Below, piece by piece: positions 45,606-53,931 of a stretch of 64,000 bases of DNA (positions are counted from its first letter, which is position 1; each line of letters begins with the position of its first letter). The position numbers were made by a program, and so were the translations under genes. The stretch comes from Acinetobacter sp. WU_MDCI_Axc73. Lineage in GTDB: Bacteria; Pseudomonadota; Gammaproteobacteria; Pseudomonadales; Moraxellaceae. Location of the stretch: assembly GCF_025562455.1 (NCBI RefSeq), contig NZ_JAHPRO010000006.1, positions 1 to 64,000 of the forward strand, written 5' to 3'. The notes beneath the pieces were generated by a model, which worked only from the letters and a program-made list of their open reading frames with translations, did no database searches and was not told where the DNA came from.

Positions 45606-45761
45606 TTAATGCCATTGTTCAGAAAAATGCTGCAAAGAATCCAGCATAACGATAATTTCTTTTGCCTGTTGAACATCATCGAGTGCAATCACAAGACTTT
45701 CTGAAAGCTGTAAATGACGAATCGATTGAATAACTTGATTCTTATGAACGGTATCACGCAT
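45606..45761 (-). CDS. Small conserved-looking protein, 51 residues
   Basis: The 51-residue product (MRDTVHKNQVIQSIRHLQLSE..., ending FSEQWH) has no signal peptide or membrane segment and looks largely helical. The ATG at 45761 has an excellent AAAGGAG at 7 bases, and a 13-bp hairpin follows the stop. An in-frame upstream start at 45884 would add a hydrophobic, Cys-containing stretch and lacks such a site. I do not recognise a family. It is not part of an obvious operon. Confidence 0.6.
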   Translation of the reverse strand: MRDTVHKNQVIQSIRHLQLSESLVIALDDVQQAKEIIVMLDSLQHFSEQWH

Positions 45762-45919
45762 GTTTTTCTCCTTTGAGATCTCATCAAACATGCAGCAAGT
45801 ATAAGGTGAGTTGTTTAATTTGTAAAAACGAATAATTTTCTTATTTTGATTTAAAAATGCGATTAATGTGCTAAAAAAAAACATTCCGAAGAATGCTTAT
45901 TTTTTTTGTAAGACTAGGT

Positions 45920-46666
45920 TCAGTCTTGTGCATCGATACTTTGACCATCCAGATGCAAACTATCATCACCCATCAGGTATAAATAGGCAGGCATAATCGA
46001 TTCTGGAGTAGGCAAGCTTAATGGATCTTCATCTGGATAGGCTTTTGCACGCATGGCGGTGCGAGTTGCACCCGGATTAATACAATTAAAACGAATGTTA
46101 GGATGGATATGCTCTGCGGCAAAAATTTTACTGACCGCTTCGATGGCGACTTTGGAAACAGAATACGCTCCCCAAAGTGCCCGTGCTTCACGCCCAACCC
46201 CAGAGCTAGTAAATACCACGGAAGCATGATCTGACTTTTGTAAAAGTGGTAACAATGCTTGGGTAAGCATAAATGGTGCACGGACATTGACTGCCATGAC
46301 ATCATCCCAGATTTGGGGTGGATAATCGGCTAGAGGAACACGCTCACCTAACATTCCCGCGTTATGCAAGATCCCATCCAGACGACCAAATTGTGATTCA
46401 AGGGTATTCACCAACAATTCATAATCACGCACCGATGCGCTGGAAAGTTGTAGCGGTAAAATCGCAGGTTGCGGTGCGCCCAGACTTTCAATTTCATCAT
46501 AAATGACTTCAAGTTTATTGAGGGTTCGACCATGTAATACCACTGTTGCGCCGTGTAGCGCATAGCTCATGGCAACAGCACGACCAATGCCATCACCCGC
46601 ACCTGTAATTAAAATAATACGGTCTTTTAATAAATCGGTACGAGGCTGATATTCTGAATATTTCAT
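45920..46666 (-). CDS. yciK: YciK-like short-chain dehydrogenase/reductase
   Basis: A 248-residue SDR oxidoreductase. The NAD(P) site is ITGAGDGIGRAVAMSYALHGATVVLHGR (about residues 18-45), the structural motif is HNAG, and the catalytic triad is Ser (VVFTSSGVG), Tyr and Lys (YSVSKVAIE). It continues with NCINPGATRTAMRAKAYPDEDP, typical of YciK. The substrate is unknown. ATG 46666 follows GGGAGGTTCACC. It is the third gene of ubiG-gph-yciK, 43 bp after gph. Confidence 0.87.
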   Translation of the reverse strand: MKYSEYQPRTDLLKDRIILITGAGDGIGRAVAMSYALHGATVVLHGRTLNKLEVIYDEIESLGAPQPAILPLQLSSASVRDYELLVNTLESQFGRLDGILHNAGMLGERVPLADYPPQIWDDVMAVNVRAPFMLTQALLPLLQKSDHASVVFTSSGVGREARALWGAYSVSKVAIEAVSKIFAAEHIHPNIRFNCINPGATRTAMRAKAYPDEDPLSLPTPESIMPAYLYLMGDDSLHLDGQSIDAQD

Positions 46667-46709
46667 GGTGAACCTCCCTAAAATTTGATTCAAATTATGA
46701 TGATACTGC

Positions 46710-47417
46710 TCACATACTAACGGGTTTTTGTGAACTTAACTGTAGTAATTGGCGTAACAAGCAGTGTAATTCAGTAACATCTTGCACGATGGCATCGGCT
46801 TGCCAAGCGTCCAGATCATCTTGAGATGCTAATGGCAAATAACCATAGGCAGCCAAAATCGTGTACATTTTGGCGGCGCGACCAGCATCGATATCACGTG
46901 GATGATCACCCACATAAATGATGTGCTCGCTAGACAAATTTAACTGTTTGGCAGCTAGATACATCGGCTCAGGGTCGGGCTTGGTCTTACTCACATCTTC
47001 AGGGCACACCAGTACACTGCATCGTTCAGTTAAATTCAGTTCAGCCAGTAACAGTTCACTTAAGCCACGCGGCTTATTGGTGACAATACCCCACTGAATT
47101 TGATGTGCCTCTAATTCTTCAAGCAATGGATACATGCCTGAAAATAAATCAGTATCCACCACAATCTGCTGACCATAAATATCCAAAAAACGCTGACGAT
47201 GCTGTAAAAATACAGGATCATCTAGTTCTAACTCTGGATAGACCAATTTTACCATCGCTCGTGCGCCCTCAGACACCTGAGTACGAATCAGATCAGCCTC
47301 AACGACTGGGCGTTGTTCTTCGCGACACATGGATTGAATAATCCGAATAAAATCAGCGGCGGTATCAATTAAAGTACCATCCAGATCAAATAGAACGGCT
47401 TTCATTGCTGCGCTCAT
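46710..47417 (-). CDS. gph: Phosphoglycolate phosphatase-like HAD hydrolase
   Basis: A 235-residue HAD phosphatase that dephosphorylates 2-phosphoglycolate, a by-product of DNA repair. Motif I is [12 protein letters not shown], motif II is WGIVTNKP, the motif III lysine is in KTKPDPEP, and motif IV is [17 protein letters not shown]. The ATG at 47417 overlaps the ubiG TGA (ATGA), favouring this start; an internal ATG at 47405 is also possible. In Acinetobacter and Pseudomonas the gene next to ubiG has also been annotated as mupP, an N-acetylmuramate 6-phosphate phosphatase, which is a serious alternative. Confidence 0.85.
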   Translation of the reverse strand: MSAAMKAVLFDLDGTLIDTAADFIRIIQSMCREEQRPVVEADLIRTQVSEGARAMVKLVYPELELDDPVFLQHRQRFLDIYGQQIVVDTDLFSGMYPLLEELEAHQIQWGIVTNKPRGLSELLLAELNLTERCSVLVCPEDVSKTKPDPEPMYLAAKQLNLSSEHIIYVGDHPRDIDAGRAAKMYTILAAYGYLPLASQDDLDAWQADAIVQDVTELHCLLRQLLQLSSQKPVSM

Positions 47418-48130
47418 ACCGTGGCAGCCTTGACGGTATGTACCATATAGTTGACATCCACATTGGGTGCAAGCCAATAATGCTTGGTCAAGGGGTTGTA
47501 ATGTAAGCCTGTCATTTCTTTTAAAGTCAGGCCTGCTTCACGAATATCATGTGCCATTTCTGAAGGGCGAATAAATTTGTGATAGTCATGCGTACCTTTT
47601 GGCAATAAGCGTAAAAGGTATTCAGCGCCGATAATGGCAAATAAATACGATTTTGGATTACGGTTAATCGTTGAAAAAAACACATGACCGCCAGGTTTGA
47701 CCAAAGTCTGACAAGCCTTAACGATAGATGCCGGATCAGGGACATGCTCCATCATTTCCATACAAGTGACCACATCGTATTGTCCAGCTTGTTCCTGAGC
47801 GAGTTCTTCAACAGGAATCTGACGATATTCGATATTCTTAACGTTGTCCTGTTGTGCGTGTAAACGCGCGACATTCAGTGGCGCTTCACCCATATCAATG
47901 CCCAATACATCTGCACCACGTCGCGCCATACTTTCGGCTAAAATACCGCCGCCGCAGCCGACATCCAGCACTTTTTTGCCAGCGATGCCATTTGCATGTT
48001 CATCAATCCAGTTCAAACGCAACGGATTGATTTGGTGTAAGGGACGAAATTCGGAATGCTGATCCCACCATTTGGCTGCGAGTGCTTCAAATTTTGCGAT
48101 TTCTTGTGGATCAACATTCAGTTGCGACAT
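47414..48130 (-). CDS. ubiG: Ubiquinone biosynthesis O-methyltransferase UbiG
   Basis: A 238-residue SAM-dependent methyltransferase performing both O-methylations in ubiquinone synthesis. Seen are [36 protein letters not shown] motif [39 protein letters not shown], and [39 protein letters not shown], which is specific for UbiG. AAAGAGGTGACACC precedes the ATG. It heads the ubiG-gph-yciK operon. Confidence 0.97.
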   Translation of the reverse strand: MSQLNVDPQEIAKFEALAAKWWDQHSEFRPLHQINPLRLNWIDEHANGIAGKKVLDVGCGGGILAESMARRGADVLGIDMGEAPLNVARLHAQQDNVKNIEYRQIPVEELAQEQAGQYDVVTCMEMMEHVPDPASIVKACQTLVKPGGHVFFSTINRNPKSYLFAIIGAEYLLRLLPKGTHDYHKFIRPSEMAHDIREAGLTLKEMTGLHYNPLTKHYWLAPNVDVNYMVHTVKAATV

Positions 48131-48329
48131 GGTGTCACCTCTTTTATAAGTGTTTTCATCAATCGTTAAGTTTGGTTTACTAGTGTTAGTGTAACCAGAA
48201 ATCGGAAAAAAGCGACCAGCTTGCTAAAAGATATGCTAAAAATCTTCACACAAGGAAAACGAATTTAGCATATTTGTTTTATATTTAGAGCATAAACTCA
48301 ACACAATGATTTAGAGGAAAAAAAAGCGA

Positions 48330-48947
48330 ATGAAAAAGTTTGTATTTGGTGGTCTTTGTGCCGCTATGATTGCAATTTCTGGCACAGCGATGGCTGCTGA
48401 TTTTGTAGCAGGAAAGGATTATACGGTTGTTGCCAATCCTGGTAAGGTAGCGGTACCAGGCAAAATCGAAGTGCGTGAGTTTTTTTGGTATGGTTGCCCG
48501 CACTGCTTCAAGCTTGAACCTTATATGCAAACATGGTTAAAACAGATTCCAAAAGATGTAAACTTTTTGCGTACGCCAGCTGCTATGAATAAGGTTTGGG
48601 AACAAGGCGCACGCGCGTATTATGTTTCTGAAGCTTTGAATGTTCGTAAAAAAACCCATTTGCCATTGTTTCATGCGATTCATGACCAAGGACAGCAAAT
48701 TTTTGATCAGGCATCTTTAGCTAAATTTTATGCAGGTTATGGTGTTCCAGAACAGAAATTTAATAGTATGTTCAACTCTTTTCCAATTACTGCAAAAATT
48801 GCAGAATCGAATAAATTGGCACAACAGTACCAGTTAACGGGTGTTCCTGCGGTCGTGGTCAACGGCAAATATGTGGTTCAGGGTGAAGATGGCAAGGTTA
48901 TTCAAGTTGTCAATTATCTGATTGAGAAAGAACGTACAGGTAAATAA
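48330..48947 (+). CDS. dsbA: Thiol:disulfide interchange protein DsbA
   Basis: A 205-residue periplasmic oxidoreductase that introduces disulfides into exported proteins. A signal peptide (KKFVFGGLCAAMIAISGTAMA, cleavage before ADF) is followed by a thioredoxin fold with an inserted helical domain. The active site is CPHC in EFFWYGCPHCFKLEP (about residue 55), and the cis-Pro loop is TGVPAVVVNGKYV (about 172). GAGGAAAAAAAAGCG precedes the ATG. It is monocistronic with a terminator. Confidence 0.95.
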   Translation: MKKFVFGGLCAAMIAISGTAMAADFVAGKDYTVVANPGKVAVPGKIEVREFFWYGCPHCFKLEPYMQTWLKQIPKDVNFLRTPAAMNKVWEQGARAYYVSEALNVRKKTHLPLFHAIHDQGQQIFDQASLAKFYAGYGVPEQKFNSMFNSFPITAKIAESNKLAQQYQLTGVPAVVVNGKYVVQGEDGKVIQVVNYLIEKERTGK

Positions 48948-48961
48948 GCCTGAGTGTTATA

Positions 48962-48994
48962 AAAGTCCCTCTATTGTTCAGATAAAGGGACTTT
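48962..48994. terminator. Bidirectional terminator between dsbA and a TetR gene
   Basis: A perfect 9-bp stem AAAGTCCCT / AGGGACTTT with a 15-base loop sits between convergent genes. The T-tract is short on the rightward side. Confidence 0.65.
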
Positions 48995-49000
48995 CATATT

Positions 49001-49648
49001 TTACTTGTTTAAATCATCCAGCTTAATTTCGAGTTCAAAAGCATCCAAATTGATTGACTGTGTTGGCAAAGAAAGTGCCTGATTAACATAAAGATTAATT
49101 AATTTTTGCCGTGAACCAATTGAACGTTGATAATAACTTGAATTGAGCAGTAACGCTGCACCATAGGTCAATGACCAGATATAAGACAGATAATCTCGAA
49201 TTGACATATCATAATTAACTGATTTTAAATAAGATTCAGTAATTTCTTTAATCGCTAAAATACGTTCCTGACGGATGTCATACAATTCTTTAAATAAATG
49301 ATTGAGTTTGGACTCACTCATCGTCAGGTTTTCCTCGAGCTGATGCAGTAAAATAGTTCGTGCTGGCGCAAGCAAGTGATGCAGCATATAGATCGGGGCA
49401 TATTCCTTAAAATTACTATTGTGCTTTTGCGAGATTTCTAAGAGTTTTTTCTCATTTTCGATGACCAGTTCCAGTAGTAGTTCATTTTTACTTTTAAAAT
49501 GTTTATACAATGTACCTTTGGCAATATCCAGTTCAGCAACCAGTTCATCTAGCGTGATTTCCTGATTGTTTTCCAACAGTAGTTTTTCTGCAACGCTTAA
49601 GATACGTTCTTTGCGAATTAAAAATTGTTGATGGCGATCTGGATTCAT
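49001..49648 (-). CDS. TetR/AcrR-family transcriptional regulator
   Basis: A 215-residue regulator with an N-terminal helix-turn-helix (ILSVAEKLLLENNQEITLDELVAELDIAKGTLYKHFKSKNELLLELV) and a divergent ligand-binding half. ATG 49648 follows AGGAACGGTT. A 12-bp palindrome lies about 25 bp upstream, probably its own operator. Neighbours do not reveal the target: dsbA converges on it and the next gene upstream is another TetR on the same strand. Ligand unknown. Confidence 0.85.
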   Translation of the reverse strand: MNPDRHQQFLIRKERILSVAEKLLLENNQEITLDELVAELDIAKGTLYKHFKSKNELLLELVIENEKKLLEISQKHNSNFKEYAPIYMLHHLLAPARTILLHQLEENLTMSESKLNHLFKELYDIRQERILAIKEITESYLKSVNYDMSIRDYLSYIWSLTYGAALLLNSSYYQRSIGSRQKLINLYVNQALSLPTQSINLDAFELEIKLDDLNK

Positions 49649-49667
49649 AACCGTTCCTATTACAGCA

Positions 49668-49685
49668 GTACATACATGCATGTAC
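49668..49685. promoter_or_regulatory. Palindromic candidate operator of the TetR regulator
   Basis: GTACATACATGCATGTAC contains the perfect 12-bp palindrome TACATGCATGTA (49673-49684) inside an outer inverted pair GTACAT / ATGTAC. The TACATACA...TGTA character resembles AcrR-type operators. It lies 20-37 bp upstream of the regulator start, which suggests autorepression. Confidence 0.55.
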
Positions 49686-49772
49686 TGACATTAAGCCAAA
49701 TTGGTAAATTCACCAAGCTGATTGAAGAAATTTACAGATATTTTTGCTATCCAATGGTTTTTGGCCTTTGCT

Positions 49773-50408
49773 TTATTCCCAGTTGGCAATACCACGGAAA
49801 ATCAAACGAACTTGTGTAGAAGCATTTTCGATAAAAGCCTGTTGCTGCTGATGTAACGCTTCGCCTTCGTATTGTCGGGGTAGACTGAGCCACGTCATGG
49901 CCCAAGTAAATGACATATTAATCAGAATCGTAGAAAGTACTTTAAGGTCCTGATTGTCTTGAATATGTTCAAATGTCGGCAATTTACGCAGGTCTGTGGT
50001 AAGAGCTTCTGTCAAATCCTCAATTTCACGGGCAATTGCATAGCGGACAGTAGAAGATCCACCCCAACGTTCAGCAATCATAAATTGCCATTCGAGCGGA
50101 CTGTGAATGACTGCCTGAACAAATAATTGGATACTGCTTTGAGGGTTGGCTTTGGCTTGGTGCAAATAACTCTGACCAAGTTGATGAATCAGATTTTTAA
50201 TATGTAGTGCCACCTGATCGACCAATTCCTGACCGAGTGCATCCATGTCCTGAAAATGTCGATAAAACGCAGTAGGGACCAAACCGACCTCACGCGCGAC
50301 TTCACGTAAACTAATACTGCTAAATGAACGTCCAGCAGTACTCAATTGCAATGCTGCATCGAGTAATGCTTGGCGACTTTGTTGTTTACGTTCATCCCGT
50401 ATCGACAT
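49773..50408 (-). CDS. desT: TetR-family fatty-acid desaturation regulator (FabR/DesT type)
   Basis: A 211-residue TetR regulator. The helix-turn-helix reads ALLDAALQLSTAGRSFSSISLREVAREVGLVPTAFYRHFQDMDALGQELV, close to FabR/DesT proteins that sense the ratio of unsaturated to saturated acyl-CoA. The C-terminal part keeps FMIAERWGGSSTVRYAIAREI. It diverges from the ferredoxin reductase and desaturase genes, the same arrangement as desT-desCB in Pseudomonas. Three candidate operators lie in the 190-bp gap. The symbol is used by analogy. Confidence 0.8.
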   Translation of the reverse strand: MSIRDERKQQSRQALLDAALQLSTAGRSFSSISLREVAREVGLVPTAFYRHFQDMDALGQELVDQVALHIKNLIHQLGQSYLHQAKANPQSSIQLFVQAVIHSPLEWQFMIAERWGGSSTVRYAIAREIEDLTEALTTDLRKLPTFEHIQDNQDLKVLSTILINMSFTWAMTWLSLPRQYEGEALHQQQQAFIENASTQVRLIFRGIANWE

Positions 50409-50490
50409 GCAACTGACCTATGTTAAACCAGCCATGAGTCTATCAAAAACTGCCCTGCTTTCAAAAAAATAAATCAATCAATAAAAAATC

Positions 50491-50565
50491 AGTGAACACC
50501 TGTTGACTGAATTAAAAAAAAAGAATAATGTGTACACATGTTCACTGAAAGAACATTTGTTCACT
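50491..50565. promoter_or_regulatory. Three FabR/DesT-like operators
   Basis: Three 18-bp sites of the pattern AGTGAAC-N4-GTT(C/G)ACT occur at 50491-50508 (AGTGAACACCTGTTGACT), 50529-50546 (TGTGTACACATGTTCACT) and 50548-50565 (AAAGAACATTTGTTCACT), in the gap between desT and desC. They resemble the published FabR/DesT palindromes as I recall them. The last lies about 32 bp before the desC ATG, where it would overlap the promoter. Confidence 0.65.
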
Positions 50566-50597
50566 CATATAAATAGCCAGATACAAACGAGGAACGT

Positions 50598-51620
50598 ATG
50601 AACATTGCAGCCAATTATCAGCCTCAATGGATTCGTGAAGATTTTGTCGATTTCATATTGGAAAAAGTTAACCCAATGTGGACTTGGAAAAAAGTCAAAG
50701 CTCAGGTGACTTCAGTAACCGCGATCACGCCCGAGCTTTATCAAATTTGTTTACAGCCAAATAGCAACTTCGCAGCACACAATTTTAAGGCAGGTCAAAG
50801 CGTTCTGGTAACGGTGGTAGTTGCAGGTGTGCGTTATCAACGTAGTTATTCTGTGATGCAGATCGATGCTCAGGGCAATCTGTATTTGGGTGTTAAAGTT
50901 CAGGGTGTGGTTTCACGTGCCATAAGCCAATTACACGCGGGTGATGTGATTGAGATTTCCCAAACTCAGGGTGAGTTTTGCTTGCATCAGGATCAAAGCG
51001 CTGCACTGCTCATTGCATCAGGCAGTGGTATTACCGCGATTTATTCATTATTACAGCAAGCGATTAAACAACAACTACCGCAAATTGATGTGATTTATTT
51101 TAGTCGTGATGCAGCGTTTCATCAGGAATTACAAAGTCTAGCTGATCATCATCCATCGATTCATTATCATCACATCGATACTACACAGCAAAAACAGCAT
51201 CTAACTGTTGATTTGTTAAATAAGTTGATTAGTAACTTAGAGCAAAAGCACACTTATCTGTGTGGCGCATCTGGCATGATGCAAGCAGCCAAAACGATTT
51301 TTGCGGAATTCAATCTGAGTGATCGTCTGCATATGGAATATTTCCAACCTGTAGTCGATGAAACGCTTGAAGCTCAACCCGTTACTTTTTTGCGCTCGCA
51401 GCAAGAATTTGAAGCCAATACTAATTTACTGGAAAGTGCTGAACAAGCGGGTTTACGCCCCTCACATGGTTGCCGTATGGGCATTTGTAATACCTGTACT
51501 TGTACCAAAGTCAGTGGTTCAACCAAAAATTTACTGACGGGTGAAATTGATCATGGCAATAACACCCAAATTAAACTGTGTATCAGTCAGGCGATGAGTC
51601 CTGTCGTGATCAATCTTTAA
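50598..51620 (+). CDS. desC: Ferredoxin reductase partner of the desaturase (DesC type)
   Basis: A 340-residue electron-transfer protein with three modules: an FAD domain (about residues 30-130, with RYQRSYSVMQ and GVVSRAISQLHAGD), an NAD(P)H domain (LLIASGSGITAIYSLLQQA, HTYLCGASGMMQAA), and a C-terminal plant-type [2Fe-2S] ferredoxin domain with the cluster motif CRMGICNTC and a distal Cys in IKLCISQA. It should pass electrons from NAD(P)H to the adjacent desaturase. The gap to desB is 39 bp and GAGGAACGT precedes the ATG. Confidence 0.88.
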   Translation: MNIAANYQPQWIREDFVDFILEKVNPMWTWKKVKAQVTSVTAITPELYQICLQPNSNFAAHNFKAGQSVLVTVVVAGVRYQRSYSVMQIDAQGNLYLGVKVQGVVSRAISQLHAGDVIEISQTQGEFCLHQDQSAALLIASGSGITAIYSLLQQAIKQQLPQIDVIYFSRDAAFHQELQSLADHHPSIHYHHIDTTQQKQHLTVDLLNKLISNLEQKHTYLCGASGMMQAAKTIFAEFNLSDRLHMEYFQPVVDETLEAQPVTFLRSQQEFEANTNLLESAEQAGLRPSHGCRMGICNTCTCTKVSGSTKNLLTGEIDHGNNTQIKLCISQAMSPVVINL

Positions 51621-51659
51621 AAAATCGTCAGTCCATTTGAATAGATTCGGAGAAAAATA

Positions 51660-52811
51660 ATGAATATGTCCGTAAAATTTCCATTAAACAGTAAATCAAG
51701 TTATTTAACCCCAGAACAAATTGAGGCATTTGGTCAGCGTGTTGAAGAGATCCGTCGTGAAGTGATGGATAACTTAGGCGAAGCCGATGCTAAATATATT
51801 TATAAAATCCGTAATTTTGTACGCTATAGTGAAATTGCTTCGCGTGGCATGCTCATGTTTGGCGGTTGGATTCCACCCGTTTGGTTATTGGGGACTGGTT
51901 TACTTGGTATTTCCAAAATTGTAGAAAACATGGAGCTTGGTCACAATGTCATGCATGGTCAGTTTGACTGGCTGAATGACCCAAGCTTAAATGGTGCTAA
52001 TTATGACTGGGATACTATTTCGACGGGTGATGACTGGAAACACACTCATAACTATGTCCATCACACCTATACTAATATTGTCGGTAAAGATCATGATGTC
52101 GGTTATGGTTTATTACGCGTCAGTGAACAACAAAAATGGGAACCTCGTTTCTTATTGAATATTCCTATGGCCATTCAGTTAATGGTATTTTTTGAATGGT
52201 ATGTAGGAGTACAAAACCTGCATTTAGAAGATGCAATTGCCTATAAAACCAAAACATGGAAACAAGTTTGGCAAGATTCCACCAAATTACGCAAAAAATT
52301 GATTCGTCAGGTGGGGAAAGATTATGTGTTTTTCCCATTGATTGCTGGACCAAATGCATTGCCTGTCTTGGCTGGAAATGCGGTTGCAAATATCATTCGT
52401 AATCTATGGTCTTCTGCTGTGATTTTTAACGGTCACTTTACTGAAGATGCTGAAACCTTTGAGGAAGATAACACCGAGACCGAAACTCGTGCTCAATGGT
52501 ATTTACGTCAAATTCGCGGTTCAAGTAACTTTAGCGGAACTCAAGGTTTGCATATCTTAAGTGGTAATTTAAGTCATCAAATTGAACATCACTTATTTCC
52601 AGATATGCCTGCCAATCGTTACTCAGAAGTTGCTCCTAAAATCAGAGCATTGTGTGAAGAATATGGTGTGAACTATAACGAAGCCAACTTTATGAAACAG
52701 TTCTGGAGCGTTTGGGTGCGTTTAGCGAAATGTTCATTACCAAATGGCTATAGCCATCAAGTATCAAATACGATTCAGAAAGTGAAAAATCTATTTTCAT
52801 TTGCAAAATAA
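51660..52811 (+). CDS. desB: Membrane acyl-CoA/acyl-lipid desaturase (DesB type)
   Basis: A 383-residue integral membrane di-iron fatty-acid desaturase. The three His boxes are HNVMHGQFDW (near residue 95), HTHNYVHHTYTN (near 128) and HQIEHHLFPDMP (near 310). Hydrophobic segments lie between the boxes. By analogy with Pseudomonas DesB it should introduce a delta-9 double bond into saturated acyl chains under aerobic conditions, adjusting membrane fluidity. It is expressed with desC and followed by a terminator. Confidence 0.9.
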   Translation: MNMSVKFPLNSKSSYLTPEQIEAFGQRVEEIRREVMDNLGEADAKYIYKIRNFVRYSEIASRGMLMFGGWIPPVWLLGTGLLGISKIVENMELGHNVMHGQFDWLNDPSLNGANYDWDTISTGDDWKHTHNYVHHTYTNIVGKDHDVGYGLLRVSEQQKWEPRFLLNIPMAIQLMVFFEWYVGVQNLHLEDAIAYKTKTWKQVWQDSTKLRKKLIRQVGKDYVFFPLIAGPNALPVLAGNAVANIIRNLWSSAVIFNGHFTEDAETFEEDNTETETRAQWYLRQIRGSSNFSGTQGLHILSGNLSHQIEHHLFPDMPANRYSEVAPKIRALCEEYGVNYNEANFMKQFWSVWVRLAKCSLPNGYSHQVSNTIQKVKNLFSFAK

Positions 52812-52832
52812 GTGCTTTTGTAAAAAGACAAG

Positions 52833-52860
52833 ATTGGGCCAAATTCGGCCCAATTTTATT
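52833..52860 (+). terminator. Rho-independent terminator after desB
   Basis: A perfect 8-bp GC-rich stem ATTGGGCC / GGCCCAAT with a six-base loop is followed by TTTTATT, 21 bases after the desB stop. Confidence 0.85.
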
Positions 52861-52869
52861 GAAGGCTTT

Positions 52870-52878
52870 TGCTATACT
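52870..52878 (+). promoter_or_regulatory. Extended -10 promoter of rph
   Basis: TGCTATACT is an extended -10 element (TGN plus TATACT) 36 bases upstream of the rph start, just after the desB terminator. No good -35 is seen, as is common with extended -10 promoters. Confidence 0.5.
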
Positions 52879-52913
52879 ATGTTGCAATCTTATTAGCGGC
52901 AAACAAAGGATAG

Positions 52914-53633
52914 ATGATGCGTCTTGACCAACGAGCACTTGATCAATTACGTGATGTAAAAATTACGCGAAATTACACCCGTTATGCTGAAGGTTCGGTT
53001 TTGGTCGAATTCGGTCATACCAAGGTATTGTGTACGGCAAGCGTTGATCACTCGGTACCACGCTTTTTAAAAGGGCAAGGGCAAGGCTGGGTTACGGCAG
53101 AATATGGCATGTTGCCGCGTTCTACGCATACTCGTAGTGACCGTGAAGCAGCACGTGGCAAACAAAGTGGCCGTACACAGGAAATTCAGCGTCTGATTGG
53201 TCGTAGTCTTCGTGCAATGGTCGATTTGAAAAAATTGGGTGAAAATACCATTACTATCGACTGTGATGTGATTCAGGCCGATGGTGGTACGCGTACCGCA
53301 GCCATTACGGGTGCAGCAGTCGCTTTGATCGATGCCATGAATGTGCTGCTTGAGAAAAAGAAAATTAAGCAAGATCCACTGAAAGGCTTGGTTGCTGCGA
53401 TCTCGGTTGGGATTTATCAAGACCAAGTTTTACTGGATTTGTGCTATGAAGAAGATTCAAATTGTCAAACTGATATGAATGTGGTGATGACACAGGCAGG
53501 TGAATTTATTGAAATTCAGGGAACAGCAGAAGAAAAACCATTTACGCGTACCCAAGCCAATGACATGTTGGAAGTCGCTGAAAAAGGAATTCAGACCCTG
53601 ATTCAAAAACAGCAAGAAGCATTAGGCTGGTAA
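52914..53633 (+). CDS. rph: Ribonuclease PH
   Basis: A 239-residue phosphorolytic 3'-5' exoribonuclease that trims tRNA 3' ends. Conserved parts are [90 protein letters not shown], and [19 protein letters not shown]. There are two consecutive ATGs (52914, 52917); the second gives the usual MRLDQ start and better spacing from AAAGGA. A strong terminator follows. Confidence 0.97.
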   Translation: MMRLDQRALDQLRDVKITRNYTRYAEGSVLVEFGHTKVLCTASVDHSVPRFLKGQGQGWVTAEYGMLPRSTHTRSDREAARGKQSGRTQEIQRLIGRSLRAMVDLKKLGENTITIDCDVIQADGGTRTAAITGAAVALIDAMNVLLEKKKIKQDPLKGLVAAISVGIYQDQVLLDLCYEEDSNCQTDMNVVMTQAGEFIEIQGTAEEKPFTRTQANDMLEVAEKGIQTLIQKQQEALGW

Positions 53634-53663
53634 GTGTTTGTAAAACGAAAAATTTGTTAATTT

Positions 53664-53692
53664 AAAACGCATCTTCGGGTGCGTTTTTTTAT
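53664..53692 (+). terminator. Rho-independent terminator after rph
   Basis: Stem AAACGCATC / GGTGCGTTT with a stable TTCG tetraloop and a run of T, about 30 bases after the rph stop. Confidence 0.9.
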
Positions 53693-53776
53693 GCCTTCAT
53701 CGAATCGACATCAAATCATCATATTGTTGTAATTTTCAAGCTTTTTACTAGTTTCCATTCTTCAATGGAGACACCC

Positions 53777-53905
53777 ATGTCTAAATTCTTTTGTTTTTTT
53801 CTAATAATGAGCAGTGTCATGCTCAGTGCTTGCAAGGACGATGACTCATCGCCGCAGCCTATACAACCGCCTAAAAATACTTGCACGATGCACTGTGCTC
53901 CATAA
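53777..53905 (+). CDS. Small lipoprotein, 42 residues
   Basis: A 42-residue protein with a complete lipoprotein signal (MSKFFCFFLIMSSVMLSAC, lipobox LSAC, Cys at residue 19). The tiny mature part is rich in Asp, Ser, Pro and Gln, with two further Cys near the end (NTCTMHCAP). GGAG lies six bases before the ATG. It ends 26 bases before the phospholipase C start, so the two are probably one transcript. The function is unknown. The genomic order suggests an accessory to the exported phospholipase, which is inference only. Confidence 0.7.
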   Translation: MSKFFCFFLIMSSVMLSACKDDDSSPQPIQPPKNTCTMHCAP

Positions 53906-53931
53906 TAAAAAACATAAATAAGGATGAAATA

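Noticed and set aside
45762..45884. N-terminal extension of the 51-codon gene
   Set aside because: The strong AAAGGAG belongs to the ATG at 45761, and the extension looks like translated promoter sequence.
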